Position numbers and translations under genes: made by a program
Notes under the pieces: model-generated
Seen by the model: the letters and a program-made list of their open reading frames with translations, nothing else
Database searches by the model: none
Told to the model about the DNA's origin: nothing
Part shown: positions 55,321-64,000 of the stretch, in pieces
Layout of the letters: the number at the start of each line of letters is the position of its first letter
Numbering within the stretch: the first letter of the stretch is position 1
Assembly: GCF_000737245.1 (NCBI RefSeq)
Contig: NZ_JPQU01000035.1
Coordinates: 1-64,000 of the forward strand
Source of the DNA: Pseudomonas syringae
Lineage (GTDB): Bacteria > Pseudomonadota > Gammaproteobacteria > Pseudomonadales > Pseudomonadaceae
DNA: 64,000 nt
Reading direction: 5' to 3'

Positions 55321-57054
55321 ATGCCAAGCCCACCGTTGGCCGCCTCCATTGCCGCCACGATCCTCGCGGGCTTCGACGCTTATCGTGACCGGTTTCGACA
55401 AATCGCCGACGGTGCCCAGGCGCGCTTTGAACAGGCGCTGTGGCAAGAGGCACAGCAGGCTTCGGCCGCGCGGATCAATCTGTATGAAGAAAGGGTCAAC
55501 CAGACCGGCGCCGCCTTGCGGCTGGCGTTCGACGCTGCACAGCTGCTGGATGTGAGCGCTTGGCCGCAAGTCAAAAGCGCCTACATCGAACTGATTGATG
55601 TGCGGCTGGATGATGAGCTGGCGGAAACCTGGTTCAACTCGATTTTCTGCGGACTGTTCAGTCATGACCTGATCAGCGACGGCTGCATGTTTATCCACAC
55701 CACGCGCCCTTCGATGCGCCCCCACGAACGTGTCGCTCAAACCCGCCGCTATCAGACTGCCAATGACATCCCCGGCATGTTGCGGCAGATATTCAACGAC
55801 TACCGTTTCGCCGTGCCCTACGCGGATCTCACCTCAGACCTGCGATCCCTGGAGTCCAGCCTGCGCGAGAGCCTGCCGGATTGGGTCTGCAAGGATCCGG
55901 CCTTGGTCGCCGAGTTGTTCGCTTCGGTGCTGTATCGCAACAAAGGGGCTTATCTGGTCGGACGGATCTTCACCCAGGATGAGCAATGGCCGCTGGTGAT
56001 TGCCCTGCTGCATCCCGACAGCGGCGGGATTCGCATTGATGCGCTGATTACCGATGAGGCCGAGGTGTCGATCATCTTCTCCTTCACCCGTTCGTATTTC
56101 ATGGTGGACGTGCCGGTGCCGGCAGAGTTTGTCGGCTTCCTTCAGCGCATTCTGCCGGGCAAACACATCGCGGAGCTGTACACCTCGATTGGCTTCTATA
56201 AGCATGGCAAGTCCGAGTTTTATCGCGCCCTGATCAACCACCTGGCCAGCACCGACGACCGTTTTATCATGGCCCCCGGCGTGCGCGGCATGGTGATGAG
56301 CGTGTTTACGCTGCCGGGTTTCAACACCGTATTCAAAATCATCAAGGACCGTTTTTCACCGTCCAAGAACGTTGACCGCGCCACCGTGATCGAAAAATAC
56401 CGGCTGGTGAAAAGCGTCGATCGGGTAGGGCGCATGGCCGATACCCAGGAGTTCGCCGATTTTCGTTTTCCCCTGAGCAAGTTCGAGCCGGAGTGCCTGA
56501 ACGAACTGTTGCAAGTAGCGGCGTCGACAGTACAAGTGGAAGGCGACACTGTATTGATCCGCCATTGCTGGACTGAACGACGCATGACGCCGTTGAACCT
56601 GTATCTGGAAAACGCCAGCGCCGCTCAGGTTCGCGAGGCCCTTGAAGACTATGGTCTGGCGATCAAACAACTGGCAGCGGCGAATATCTTCCCTGGTGAC
56701 ATGCTGCTCAAGAACTTCGGCGTCACCCGTCACGGCCGCGTGGTGTTCTACGACTACGACGAAATCTGCTTCCTCACCGAAGCCAACTTCCGCCGCATCC
56801 CGACCCCGCGCACCCCGGAAGACGAAATGGCCTCGGAGCCCTGGTATTCCATCGGCCCGCTGGACGTGTTCCCCGAAGAGTTTCCGCCTTTCCTGTTCGC
56901 CGACATGACCCAGCGCCGACTGTTCAACTCCCTGCATGGCGAGTTGTACGACGCCGATTACTGGAAAAGCCTTCAACAGGCGATCAGGCAGGGCAAGGTG
57001 ATTGACGTGTTCCCGTATCGGCGCAAGGGGCGGATGGATCAGATGCTGACTTGA
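55321..57054 (+). CDS. aceK: Isocitrate dehydrogenase kinase/phosphatase
   Basis: A 577-residue bifunctional protein that phosphorylates and reactivates isocitrate dehydrogenase, sending carbon to the glyoxylate shunt on acetate. The length matches the family (about 575), and the C-terminal kinase-like part contains [11 protein letters not shown] and the family segment [15 protein letters not shown]. aceA and aceB are not adjacent, as is usual in Pseudomonas. REP pairs lie on both sides. Confidence 0.95.
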   Translation: MPSPPLAASIAATILAGFDAYRDRFRQIADGAQARFEQALWQEAQQASAARINLYEERVNQTGAALRLAFDAAQLLDVSAWPQVKSAYIELIDVRLDDELAETWFNSIFCGLFSHDLISDGCMFIHTTRPSMRPHERVAQTRRYQTANDIPGMLRQIFNDYRFAVPYADLTSDLRSLESSLRESLPDWVCKDPALVAELFASVLYRNKGAYLVGRIFTQDEQWPLVIALLHPDSGGIRIDALITDEAEVSIIFSFTRSYFMVDVPVPAEFVGFLQRILPGKHIAELYTSIGFYKHGKSEFYRALINHLASTDDRFIMAPGVRGMVMSVFTLPGFNTVFKIIKDRFSPSKNVDRATVIEKYRLVKSVDRVGRMADTQEFADFRFPLSKFEPECLNELLQVAASTVQVEGDTVLIRHCWTERRMTPLNLYLENASAAQVREALEDYGLAIKQLAAANIFPGDMLLKNFGVTRHGRVVFYDYDEICFLTEANFRRIPTPRTPEDEMASEPWYSIGPLDVFPEEFPPFLFADMTQRRLFNSLHGELYDADYWKSLQQAIRQGKVIDVFPYRRKGRMDQMLT

Positions 57055-57092
57055 TGGGACAAGCACCGCTCCCATATCAGATCGCGATTGTC

Positions 57093-57182
57093 TGTTGGAG
57101 CGAGGCTTGCCCGCGAAGAACGATAACGCGGCATGCCTGATACACCGCAGCGGCTGATTGGGAGGCAAGCACCGCTCCAACA
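57093..57182. repeat. REP pair (GTTGGAGCGAGGCTTGCCCGCGAA type)
   Basis: Left arm TGTTGGAGCGAGGCTTGCCC; right arm is degenerate (GGGAGGCAAGCACCGCTCCAA). Located between aceK and sdaC, both plus strand. Confidence 0.75.
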
Positions 57183-57342
57183 GGAATTATTGCCAATCAC
57201 AACCATCCCGTCCGACAACCCTTTGATTTTCAACCCCAATACACGACAATCGCGCCCCTCTTTTTCTGAGGGGACGCGAAACTGCCCGTTTATCTGCCGC
57301 GTCCCTGCCATGTTGTATTAACCGGCACGGAGATTCGACCGG

Positions 57343-58620
57343 ATGAATGATCAGGCCAATAGCGTCGAGCAACGATTCGACGCAGCCGTCACACCTATCG
57401 CGGCATGGAGTCGTCACGACACCACCTGGATGCTCGGCTTGTTTGGTACCGCCATCGGCGCCGGCACTCTGTTTTTGCCTATCAACGCAGGCATTGGTGG
57501 TTTCTGGCCCTTGCTGGCCCTGGCGTTGCTGGCGTTCCCGATGACCTACTACGCCCATCGGGCCCTGACCCGTTTTGTATTGTCCGGGCGTGAGGGTGCG
57601 GACATTACCGAGGTGGTGGAGCAGCATTTCGGCAAAGGCGCCGGGACGATGATCACCTTGCTGTATTTCTTCGCCATCTTCCCCATTCTGCTGATCTACA
57701 GCGTGGCGCTGACCAACACCGTGGGCAGCTTTCTAGAGCACCAACTGCACATCCAGCCGCCGCCCCGAGCCTTGCTGGCGTTCGTGTTGATCCTTGGTCT
57801 GCTGGCGGTGGTGCGTTGCGGCGAGCGGTTTATCGTCAAGGCCATGAGCCTGATGGTCTACCCGTTCATCGTTGCTCTGCTGTTCCTCGCGGTATTCCTT
57901 GTTCCGCACTGGAATGGCGGCATCCTGAGCACCGCTACGACGCTGCCAGCGCCATCGGCTTTCCTGCATACCTTCTGGCTGGCGATTCCGGTGATGGTGT
58001 TCTCCTTCAATCACTCGCCGATCATCTCGGCCTTCGCCGTCGACCAGAAGCGCGTGTATGGAGATCAGGCCGAAGGCCGCAGCGCGCAGATCCTCGCCCG
58101 TGCCCACGGTCTGATGGTGGTGCTGGTGCTGTTCTTCGTGTTCAGTTGCGTGCTGACCCTGTCGCCAGCACAACTGGCCGAAGCCAAGGCGCAGAACATC
58201 TCGATCCTGTCGTACCTGGCCAACCACTTCAGCAATCCGACCATCGCCTTTGTTGCGCCACTGATTGCCTTTGTGGCGATTGCCAAATCGTTTCTCGGCC
58301 ATTACATCGGCGCCAGTGAAGGCCTCAAAGGACTGGTGGCCAAGACCGGTGCGCGTCCCGCTCCGAAATTGCTGGATCGTCTGACCGCTGCCTTGATGCT
58401 GGTGGTGTGCTGGGCCGTGGCAACGCTTAACCCGAGCATCCTGGGCATGATCGAAACCCTCGGCGGGCCGATCATCACCGCGCTGCTGTTCCTGATGCCG
58501 ATGTACGCCATCCACAAAGTCCCGGCCATGCGTCAATACGCGGGCAAGGCGTCCAACGTATTCGTGGTGGTTGTGGGTGTGGTATCCATGTCGGCGCTGG
58601 TTTACTCGTTGATGCAGTAA
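57343..58620 (+). CDS. sdaC: Serine transporter SdaC-like (HAAAP family)
   Basis: A 425-residue protein with about eleven membrane segments, starting WMLGLFGTAIGAGTLFLPINAG, the SdaC/TdcC signature. It likely imports serine with H+. No serine deaminase gene lies next to it, unlike the E. coli sdaCB pair. GGAG is present but distant from the ATG. Confidence 0.88.
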   Translation: MNDQANSVEQRFDAAVTPIAAWSRHDTTWMLGLFGTAIGAGTLFLPINAGIGGFWPLLALALLAFPMTYYAHRALTRFVLSGREGADITEVVEQHFGKGAGTMITLLYFFAIFPILLIYSVALTNTVGSFLEHQLHIQPPPRALLAFVLILGLLAVVRCGERFIVKAMSLMVYPFIVALLFLAVFLVPHWNGGILSTATTLPAPSAFLHTFWLAIPVMVFSFNHSPIISAFAVDQKRVYGDQAEGRSAQILARAHGLMVVLVLFFVFSCVLTLSPAQLAEAKAQNISILSYLANHFSNPTIAFVAPLIAFVAIAKSFLGHYIGASEGLKGLVAKTGARPAPKLLDRLTAALMLVVCWAVATLNPSILGMIETLGGPIITALLFLMPMYAIHKVPAMRQYAGKASNVFVVVVGVVSMSALVYSLMQ

Positions 58621-58644
58621 CCGAAGACAGCACATCGGATACCA

Positions 58645-58736
58645 GTGGGAGCGAATTCATTCGCGAAGACGGGGGTACAGGCAAAGGAGATGTATCGACT
58701 GTACTGGCCTCTTCGCGAATGAATTCGCTCCCACAG
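58645..58736. repeat. REP pair (GTGGGAGCGAATTCATTCGCGAA type)
   Basis: Two near-perfect inverted copies separated by about 44 bp between convergent genes. Same family as 29787-29876. Confidence 0.87.
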
Positions 58737-58781
58737 AGTTGTGCTTTTTATCGACCTCCTACCGGTTCAGGCTTCAAATCC

Positions 58782-59984
58782 TCACGCCACCGGAATCGTC
58801 GGATCCGCCGCAGCCAACGCCGCACTTCGCTCGGCGACCGGCGGGTAGATCCAGGTGGTGTTGATGGAGGTCTTGAGCTTCTTGGCTTCGTCCTTGACCA
58901 GCTTGAGCTGGCGATCCCAACCTTCGGTATACACCGCACCCCAGGCACCCAGATCCAGGCAGGTCACGTATTTGGGCTGGCTGTAAGGCTTGCCTTCTAC
59001 GCCAATCAACTCGGCGGCGACGTTGGTCCCGGCGTGCCGACCCAGAGAAATCGCGTGCTGGCAGGACATTGCAGCGTAGTTGCCCAGATCATCACTAGCG
59101 GCATAGGCCACGTCGCCTGCTGCATAAATCGCATCCTGGCCCAGCACTTTAAGATTGGCGTCCACATACAGCCGCCCTTGTGGGTCGCGTTCACCCGGTA
59201 CCTGCTCGGTCAACGAGTTGGCGCGAAAGCCAATGGTCCAGATCACGGTACTTGCCTCGATGTACTCACCGCTATCGAGCGTCACACCCTTGGCATCCAG
59301 GCCTGCGACTGAAGTGCCGGCTTTCCACTCGATGCCCAGAGCATCGCAAGCCTCGACGATTGACGGGTTGATGCCTGCGCCAAATGCCGACCCGGTCGCT
59401 GCGCCGCGATCAATCACCACCACCCGTACAGCGCTGTGCTCCCCAAGGAAGGCCCGTAGACGAGCAGGCATCTCAGTCGCCGTTTCAATTCCGGTGAAAC
59501 CACCTCCTGCCACGACCACAGTGTTGCGAGCAGCAGACTCGGGCTGTTGGGCCAAAGCTTTCAAATGGGTTTCCAGACGGGTTGCTGATTCGATGGTGTC
59601 GACATCGAAAGCAAACTCGGCAACCCCCGGCAGATCAGGCCGATTGACGCTGCTGCCAGTGGCCAGAACCAGACGATCATAATTGAGCCAGCCCTGCTCA
59701 CCCTGGCTGGTCAGGTACTGAACGCGCTTGCCGTTCACGTCGATGTTGTCAGCCATGCCCTGGACAAAGGTGATGCCGGTCGCTTCGAACAATTGGCCCA
59801 GATCGGCTTTCATCAAATGAACGTCCGGCTCATAAAAACGCGGGCGGATCCGCAGCTCGGCTTGCGGGGCGAGCAGGGTGATTTGCACGTCGTTGCGGTC
59901 ATGATTGTCCAGTAGCCGGGCGGCGGCCAGTGCGCTCCACAAACCGCCGAAACCAGCACCTAGAACCAGAATCTGTTGAGTCAT
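58782..59984 (-). CDS. NDH-2-like NAD(P)/FAD oxidoreductase
   Basis: A 400-residue flavoprotein with two dinucleotide folds (VLGAGFGGLWSAL near the start; VVAGGGFTGIETA for NAD(P)H) and the FAD-binding AAGDVAYA. It belongs to the type II NADH dehydrogenase-like group and has no C-terminal membrane anchor obvious by eye. The ATG at 59984 has GGA upstream; 59996 is an alternative. The GlxA-type gene lies upstream on the same strand. Confidence 0.87.
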   Translation of the reverse strand: MTQQILVLGAGFGGLWSALAAARLLDNHDRNDVQITLLAPQAELRIRPRFYEPDVHLMKADLGQLFEATGITFVQGMADNIDVNGKRVQYLTSQGEQGWLNYDRLVLATGSSVNRPDLPGVAEFAFDVDTIESATRLETHLKALAQQPESAARNTVVVAGGGFTGIETATEMPARLRAFLGEHSAVRVVVIDRGAATGSAFGAGINPSIVEACDALGIEWKAGTSVAGLDAKGVTLDSGEYIEASTVIWTIGFRANSLTEQVPGERDPQGRLYVDANLKVLGQDAIYAAGDVAYAASDDLGNYAAMSCQHAISLGRHAGTNVAAELIGVEGKPYSQPKYVTCLDLGAWGAVYTEGWDRQLKLVKDEAKKLKTSINTTWIYPPVAERSAALAAADPTIPVA

Positions 59985-60152
59985 GATGAATTCCATTCTT
60001 GAGTTTTCAGGGACGAGCCAACGCTGCGCAGCTCCAGTGGGAACCACGAAAGATCAACGGGGAGGGTGAGCAGCAATGGGTATCAGTAGATGGTAGAGGC
60101 GGCCGGCATTTGGCGAAACGACAAATACCCCTGATTTCCGGCCAGTCAGGGG

Positions 60153-61190
60153 TCAGCGTGAAAAGCGACTGCGATAGTCTCGAGGGGAAATACCCAGATG
60201 TCTCTGGAACGTCACTCGCATGCGTTCCTCATCACCAAACCCACAGGCCGCGGCGATCTGGTCGATGTTGCGCGTGGAATTTTCCAGCAGGCGTCGAGCC
60301 GCTTCCAGGCGAAAACCTTCAACGGCTTTTGCTGGCGTGCGCCCGGTTTTCTGTTTGTAGACCCGCGTGAAGTTGCGCGGACTCATGCGGGCTTTTTGCG
60401 CCAGGGTTTCGATGCTCAGATCCTGCTGATGAAGATTATCTGCAAGCCACCCATGCAGTTCGTTGAACTGTTCGCAGTCTTGAGTCTGGGATTGCAGCAT
60501 TTCACTGAATTGCGCCTGGCCGCCGGGGCGCTTGAGATAGACAACCAGCTCCCGAGCGACCTGCATGGCGATGTCATGGCCGAAATCCGCTTCCACCAGG
60601 GCCAGGGCCAGGTCGATACCGGCACTCACACCTGCAGAGGTCCAGATCGCGCCTTGTCGCACGAAAATAGCGTCTTGATCGACTTCAACTTCAGGGAAGT
60701 GCATTTTGAGCATGTCACACATCGCCCAGTGGGTTGCCGCCCGCTTGCCGTTCAGCAAACCGGCCTGAGCCATGAGGAAGGTGCCGCTGCACACCGACGC
60801 AGTGCGCCGTGCTTTCAAGGATTCAACCGCGATCCAGTCGGTCAGCGGGCGGGTTTCGGACAAGGCTTTGAGGATATTCGGCGCGCCGGGCACGATCAGC
60901 GTGTCGATCTGCAGATCAGCGAATTGCAGCAACTGGGCAGTCTGCACCGCCAGTCCTTCAGCGGTTAGCATCAAGCCGCCATCCATGCTCGCGGTGTGCA
61001 ATGTGTAGCCGGGCAAACCGCGCTCGCTCATGGCCTTGGTGGCCGCCCAGAACACCGTCTGCGCCCCTGTCAGATCCAGCAGACCCATATCCGGATAAGC
61101 GACAAACACCACGTTCTTCGGCGGCGGATCAACCGCGGCAGTGCAGGCAGAGGGGGTGGCCATTGGGGTGTGGTCCTGCTGGGGATTCAT
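60153..61190 (-). CDS. GlxA-family transcriptional regulator (DJ-1/PfpI plus AraC)
   Basis: A 345-residue regulator with an N-terminal DJ-1/PfpI-like domain (VFVAYPDMGLLDLTG; SVCSGTFLMAQAGLL) and a C-terminal AraC double helix-turn-helix (LSIETLAQKARMSPRNFTRVYKQ). Related GlxA proteins control choline, carnitine, arginine or other amine use. It may govern the oxidoreductase 168 bp downstream. A start at 61163 is also possible. Confidence 0.87.
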   Translation of the reverse strand: MNPQQDHTPMATPSACTAAVDPPPKNVVFVAYPDMGLLDLTGAQTVFWAATKAMSERGLPGYTLHTASMDGGLMLTAEGLAVQTAQLLQFADLQIDTLIVPGAPNILKALSETRPLTDWIAVESLKARRTASVCSGTFLMAQAGLLNGKRAATHWAMCDMLKMHFPEVEVDQDAIFVRQGAIWTSAGVSAGIDLALALVEADFGHDIAMQVARELVVYLKRPGGQAQFSEMLQSQTQDCEQFNELHGWLADNLHQQDLSIETLAQKARMSPRNFTRVYKQKTGRTPAKAVEGFRLEAARRLLENSTRNIDQIAAACGFGDEERMRVTFQRHLGISPRDYRSRFSR

Positions 61191-61302
61191 AGGATGGAGG
61201 CTACACGCGATGGGGGCTGGCAAACAGTGGAGTTACGATTATTGCAGGAGTTGGAACGCCGCTCACTGACACCGCGCTGTCGCGCCGCAAAGATAAGACC
61301 CG

Positions 61303-61386
61303 GAGCTCACGAGCAAGGCGAGGCGGCGATAGTGTATCTGCCTGACACACCGCTATCGCGGCCTCGCGTTGCTCGTGCGCTCCTAC
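61303..61386. repeat. Degenerate REP-like pair
   Basis: GAGCAAGGCGAGGC...GGCGATAG faces CTATCGCGGCCTCGCGTTGCTC, forming a long inverted repeat between the GlxA and SnoaL-like genes. It belongs to another REP family. Confidence 0.6.
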
Positions 61387-61416
61387 ATAAAACATCCCGG
61401 TCCAGTCAGTTCATAT

Positions 61417-61893
61417 TTACATCGCGCTGGCCATTTTCTCTGGCATTGCAGACGAATGATGGGAAGTAATCTGCCACTTGTTGCCGATCAATCCGTAAGT
61501 AAAGGTATATCGGGCCTGCACTTTGGAGTTGTCACCAAAGGTAAACGTGTAGGTGCCGGTATCCAATGCCGTATTGCAGCCAGTTTTGATGGTGCGGCTG
61601 TCAATATGGCCGGACGGGGTTTTCTTCAGAAAGCTTTTGAAGTAATCAATCCGGGAAGCAGCATCTTTGCGGGGGGTGTTGGACAGTGTGGGTAACAAGA
61701 CTGCATTGGCCGAGTAGTTGGCTGCGACGGCCTTGGCATCGCCGGTTTTCAAGGAGTTATTCCACCGCTCGAACAGCGCGGTAACCTCCTGCTCAGTGGG
61801 CAGCGTGCAGCTAGATTCCTGGCTCGCCTGGGCAGAAAGAACGGGGGTGATCGCGAGGATGGAAATCCATGCGTAGAGAAATTGCTTTTTCAT
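61417..61893 (-). CDS. Secreted SgcJ/EcaC-type SnoaL-like protein
   Basis: A 158-residue protein with a signal peptide (cut near AQA-SQ) and an NTF2/SnoaL-like fold of the SgcJ/EcaC or DUF4440 group (LFERWNNSLKTGDAKAVAANYSANAVLLPT; WQITSHHSS at the end). It likely acts in the periplasm; no ligand is known. The ribosome site is weak. Confidence 0.78.
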   Translation of the reverse strand: MKKQFLYAWISILAITPVLSAQASQESSCTLPTEQEVTALFERWNNSLKTGDAKAVAANYSANAVLLPTLSNTPRKDAASRIDYFKSFLKKTPSGHIDSRTIKTGCNTALDTGTYTFTFGDNSKVQARYTFTYGLIGNKWQITSHHSSAMPEKMASAM

Positions 61894-62100
61894 AAAGTAA
61901 TGCCGCTGGTTAAGGAGCGATCATACTAAGTGGGGATGTTTGAAGCGTTCCAGGTGTTGGTAGTTCTTATTGGTAACTAAAAGTTGAAGTGTGGATTTAT
62001 GTAGGAAGTTTCTGTTTGTTTTTTTTTATTGGGTTGTTGTTGGGATTTATAGAGAGAAACCCTACGCGCAAAATAGGTTGCACGTAGGAATTCCGTGTTT

Positions 62101-63696
62101 TTAGTAGGCCGCTACCAAGCCATCTTTTCTGGGATCAGTACCACCGACATACCCGTGTGCCGTGCGCTGAATAATCTGCGCGCCACCAAATGCAAATACG
62201 CCGTTGGGCTCTTCAACATCGATGTCGTGACCTTTGGCGCGCAGAGCTTCGACGACTTGTGGGTCGAAGGTCCGCTCCACCGCCACCTTCAGCCCCGCTT
62301 CCAGCCTCCAGCGCGGTGCGTCTGCGGCGGCTTGCGGGTTCTGCTTATAGCGCAGGATGCGCATCATCATCTGCAAGTGACCCTGAGCCTGCATCGGCCC
62401 GCCCATCAGGCCGAAAGACATCAGTGGCGTGCCATCGGCATTCATCACGAAGCCGGGGATGATGGTGTGGAACGGACGCTTGCGTGGTGCGACGTAATTC
62501 ACGTGCTGCGGGTCCAGCGAGAAACCTGCGCCACGGTTCTGGAGGCTGATACCTGTGCCAGGTACAACCACGCCGGAACCGAAACCCATGTAGTTGGACT
62601 GGATGAACGAGATCATCATGCCGCTTTCATCGGCCGCCGAGAGGTAGACAGTGCCGCCTGGTTTTGGCGAACCGTGGCCAGGATTGGCGGCCTGCTCGGT
62701 CACCAGACCGGCGCGCTCCATCAGGTAGGCCTTGTCCAGCAACTGCTCGGAAGGCACGCGCATGTGATCGTTGTCCGCCACGTGCTCATCCAGGTCGGCA
62801 AGGGCCAGTTTCATGGCTTCCAGCACGGGGTGCACGGTTTCCAGGCTGTCCACCGGATGCTCGCCGACGCCCAGTGCTTCGAGCATGGTCAGGCCTGACA
62901 GGGTGGCGATGCCTTGGCCGTTTGGCGGCAGTTCGTGAACCACAGCACCGGCATAGGGCACCGACAGGGTGTCGATCCAGTCCACGGTGTGGGTGGCCAG
63001 ATCGTCGAGGCTCATCACGCTGCCATTGGCGTTGGCATGAGTGATGATCGCTTGGGCCAGTTCACCGCGATAGAACGCTTCGCCTTTGGTCTGGGCGATC
63101 AGTTCCAGGGTGCGGGCGTGATCCTTGAGCTGGATTTTCTCGCCAGCGGCCGGTGCTTTGCCATCGGGCATGAAGCACTCGGCGAAGCCCGGTTGGTCCT
63201 TGAGCAGTTCCGCGCCGCGTTTCCACAGCTGGGCGATGATCGGCGTGACCTGGTAGCCGTCCCGGGCATAGCCAATGGCAGGCTCGGCGAGGGTGGCGAA
63301 CGGCAGTTTGCCGTAACGTTCGGACAATTCGACCCAGGCCGACACTGCGCCAGGCACAGTGACCGCAGGCCAGCCGCGTTGCGGCATCTTGCTCTGACCG
63401 GCGAAGAACTCAGGTGTCCAGGCTTGGGGCGCGCGGCCCGAAGCATTCAGGCCCTGCAACTTGCTGCCGTCCCAGACAATGGCGAAAGCGTCGCTGCCAA
63501 TCCCGCAACCGGTGGGTTCAACCACGGTCAGGACCATGGCTGCGGCGATGGCGGCGTCGACGGCGTTGCCACCTTTGCGCAGCATGTCCAGCCCGGCCTG
63601 TGCGGCCAATGGCTGAGAGCAGGCGACCATGTTGCTGCCCATCACCGGCGAGCGTGCCGAAGCGTAAGGTTGGCTGTAATCCAGATCATCGAACAT
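62101..63696 (-). CDS. Gamma-glutamyltransferase family protein
   Basis: A 531-residue Ntn-hydrolase proenzyme. Auto-cleavage should occur before Thr349 (PKPGG-TVYLSAADE), giving a large and a small subunit. The N-terminal segment DMLRKGGNAVDAAIA fits the family. No signal peptide is visible, so the protein is likely cytoplasmic, unlike classical periplasmic GGT. It begins 30 bp after a peptide ABC permease, suggesting use of gamma-glutamyl peptides or glutathione taken up by that importer. Confidence 0.88.
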   Translation of the reverse strand: MFDDLDYSQPYASARSPVMGSNMVACSQPLAAQAGLDMLRKGGNAVDAAIAAAMVLTVVEPTGCGIGSDAFAIVWDGSKLQGLNASGRAPQAWTPEFFAGQSKMPQRGWPAVTVPGAVSAWVELSERYGKLPFATLAEPAIGYARDGYQVTPIIAQLWKRGAELLKDQPGFAECFMPDGKAPAAGEKIQLKDHARTLELIAQTKGEAFYRGELAQAIITHANANGSVMSLDDLATHTVDWIDTLSVPYAGAVVHELPPNGQGIATLSGLTMLEALGVGEHPVDSLETVHPVLEAMKLALADLDEHVADNDHMRVPSEQLLDKAYLMERAGLVTEQAANPGHGSPKPGGTVYLSAADESGMMISFIQSNYMGFGSGVVVPGTGISLQNRGAGFSLDPQHVNYVAPRKRPFHTIIPGFVMNADGTPLMSFGLMGGPMQAQGHLQMMMRILRYKQNPQAAADAPRWRLEAGLKVAVERTFDPQVVEALRAKGHDIDVEEPNGVFAFGGAQIIQRTAHGYVGGTDPRKDGLVAAY

Positions 63697-63726
63697 TAGC
63701 GTTTCTCTTTGGCAGAAAAAGACAAG

Positions 63727-64000
63727 TTAGCCTTTGGGGTCCAGCGCATCGCGCAGGCCATCCCCCAGCAGGTTGAAACACAGGACCGTAATGTAGATCG
63801 CCACGCCGGGCGCAATCGACATCCAGGGAGCCTGTTCCATAAAGTTCTTCGCGGTGTTGAGCATTGATCCCCAGGAAGGCGAGGGCGGTTGTTGACCCAG
63901 ACCGAGGAACGACAGACTGGCCTCAGCCAGAATCGCCGAGGCGATGGTCAACGTGGCTTGCACCACCAGTGGCGACATCACGTTGGGCAGCACGTAGCGC
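63727..64000 (-). CDS. ABC transporter permease, DppC/OppC-like (partial)
   Basis: Only the C-terminal 90 residues lie in the window; the gene continues past 64000. The segment [25 protein letters not shown] is the EAA loop region of the peptide/nickel importer permeases of the DppC/GsiD type, and it ends [13 protein letters not shown]. It precedes the gamma-glutamyltransferase gene by 30 bp in the same direction. Confidence 0.9.
   Translation of the reverse strand, partial: RYVLPNVMSPLVVQATLTIASAILAEASLSFLGLGQQPPSPSWGSMLNTAKNFMEQAPWMSIAPGVAIYITVLCFNLLGDGLRDALDPKG

Overview
The window is about 60% GC chromosomal DNA of a Pseudomonas, most likely from the fluorescens lineage. The evidence is the gene order bepA / TusA-like / perM-like / bcp / gcvR-like / dapA / bamC / MBL hydrolase / purC / tRNA-Ser, which matches my memory of the P. 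aeruginosa PA1005-PA1013 block, together with Pseudomonas-type REP elements in many intergenic gaps. Genus is well supported; species is inference.

Layout. 1-8.4 kb: conserved housekeeping block (envelope protease BepA, BamC, lysine pathway DapA, purine enzyme PurC, tRNA-Ser(CGA)). 8.5-12.4 kb: small variable stretch after the tRNA with lipoproteins, an MFS exporter and a coiled-coil membrane protein. 12.4-33.2 kb: mostly core metabolism and maintenance (malic enzyme, O6-alkylguanine repair, RNase D, oligopeptidase B, MoxR/VWA pair, CysK, LpxO) separated by REP pairs. 33.2-51.6 kb: an aromatic catabolic block. 51.7-64 kb: EamA exporter, amino-acid-type chemoreceptor, AceK, serine transporter, NDH-2-like flavoprotein, GlxA-type regulator, SnoaL-like secreted protein, gamma-glutamyltransferase and the end of a peptide ABC permease.

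The catabolic block is the most interesting part. On the minus strand, antABC (anthranilate 1,2-dioxygenase) is followed directly by a complete branched-chain-type ABC importer. A divergent OprD-family porin and two adjacent AraC regulators follow. Then comes a second minus-strand operon of seven genes: an arylformamidase-like hydrolase, a dioxygenase reductase, a second Rieske oxygenase alpha/beta pair, an isochorismatase-fold protein in which the usual catalytic residues appear replaced, an SDR, and a dienelactone hydrolase fused to a SnoaL-like domain. My inference is that the second operon converts a nitrogen-containing aromatic (for example an indolic, quinoline or N-acyl-anthranilate compound) towards anthranilate, which AntABC turns into catechol. 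The catechol genes are not in this window. The substrate is unproven.

No integrase, transposase, CRISPR array, rRNA or prophage was seen.
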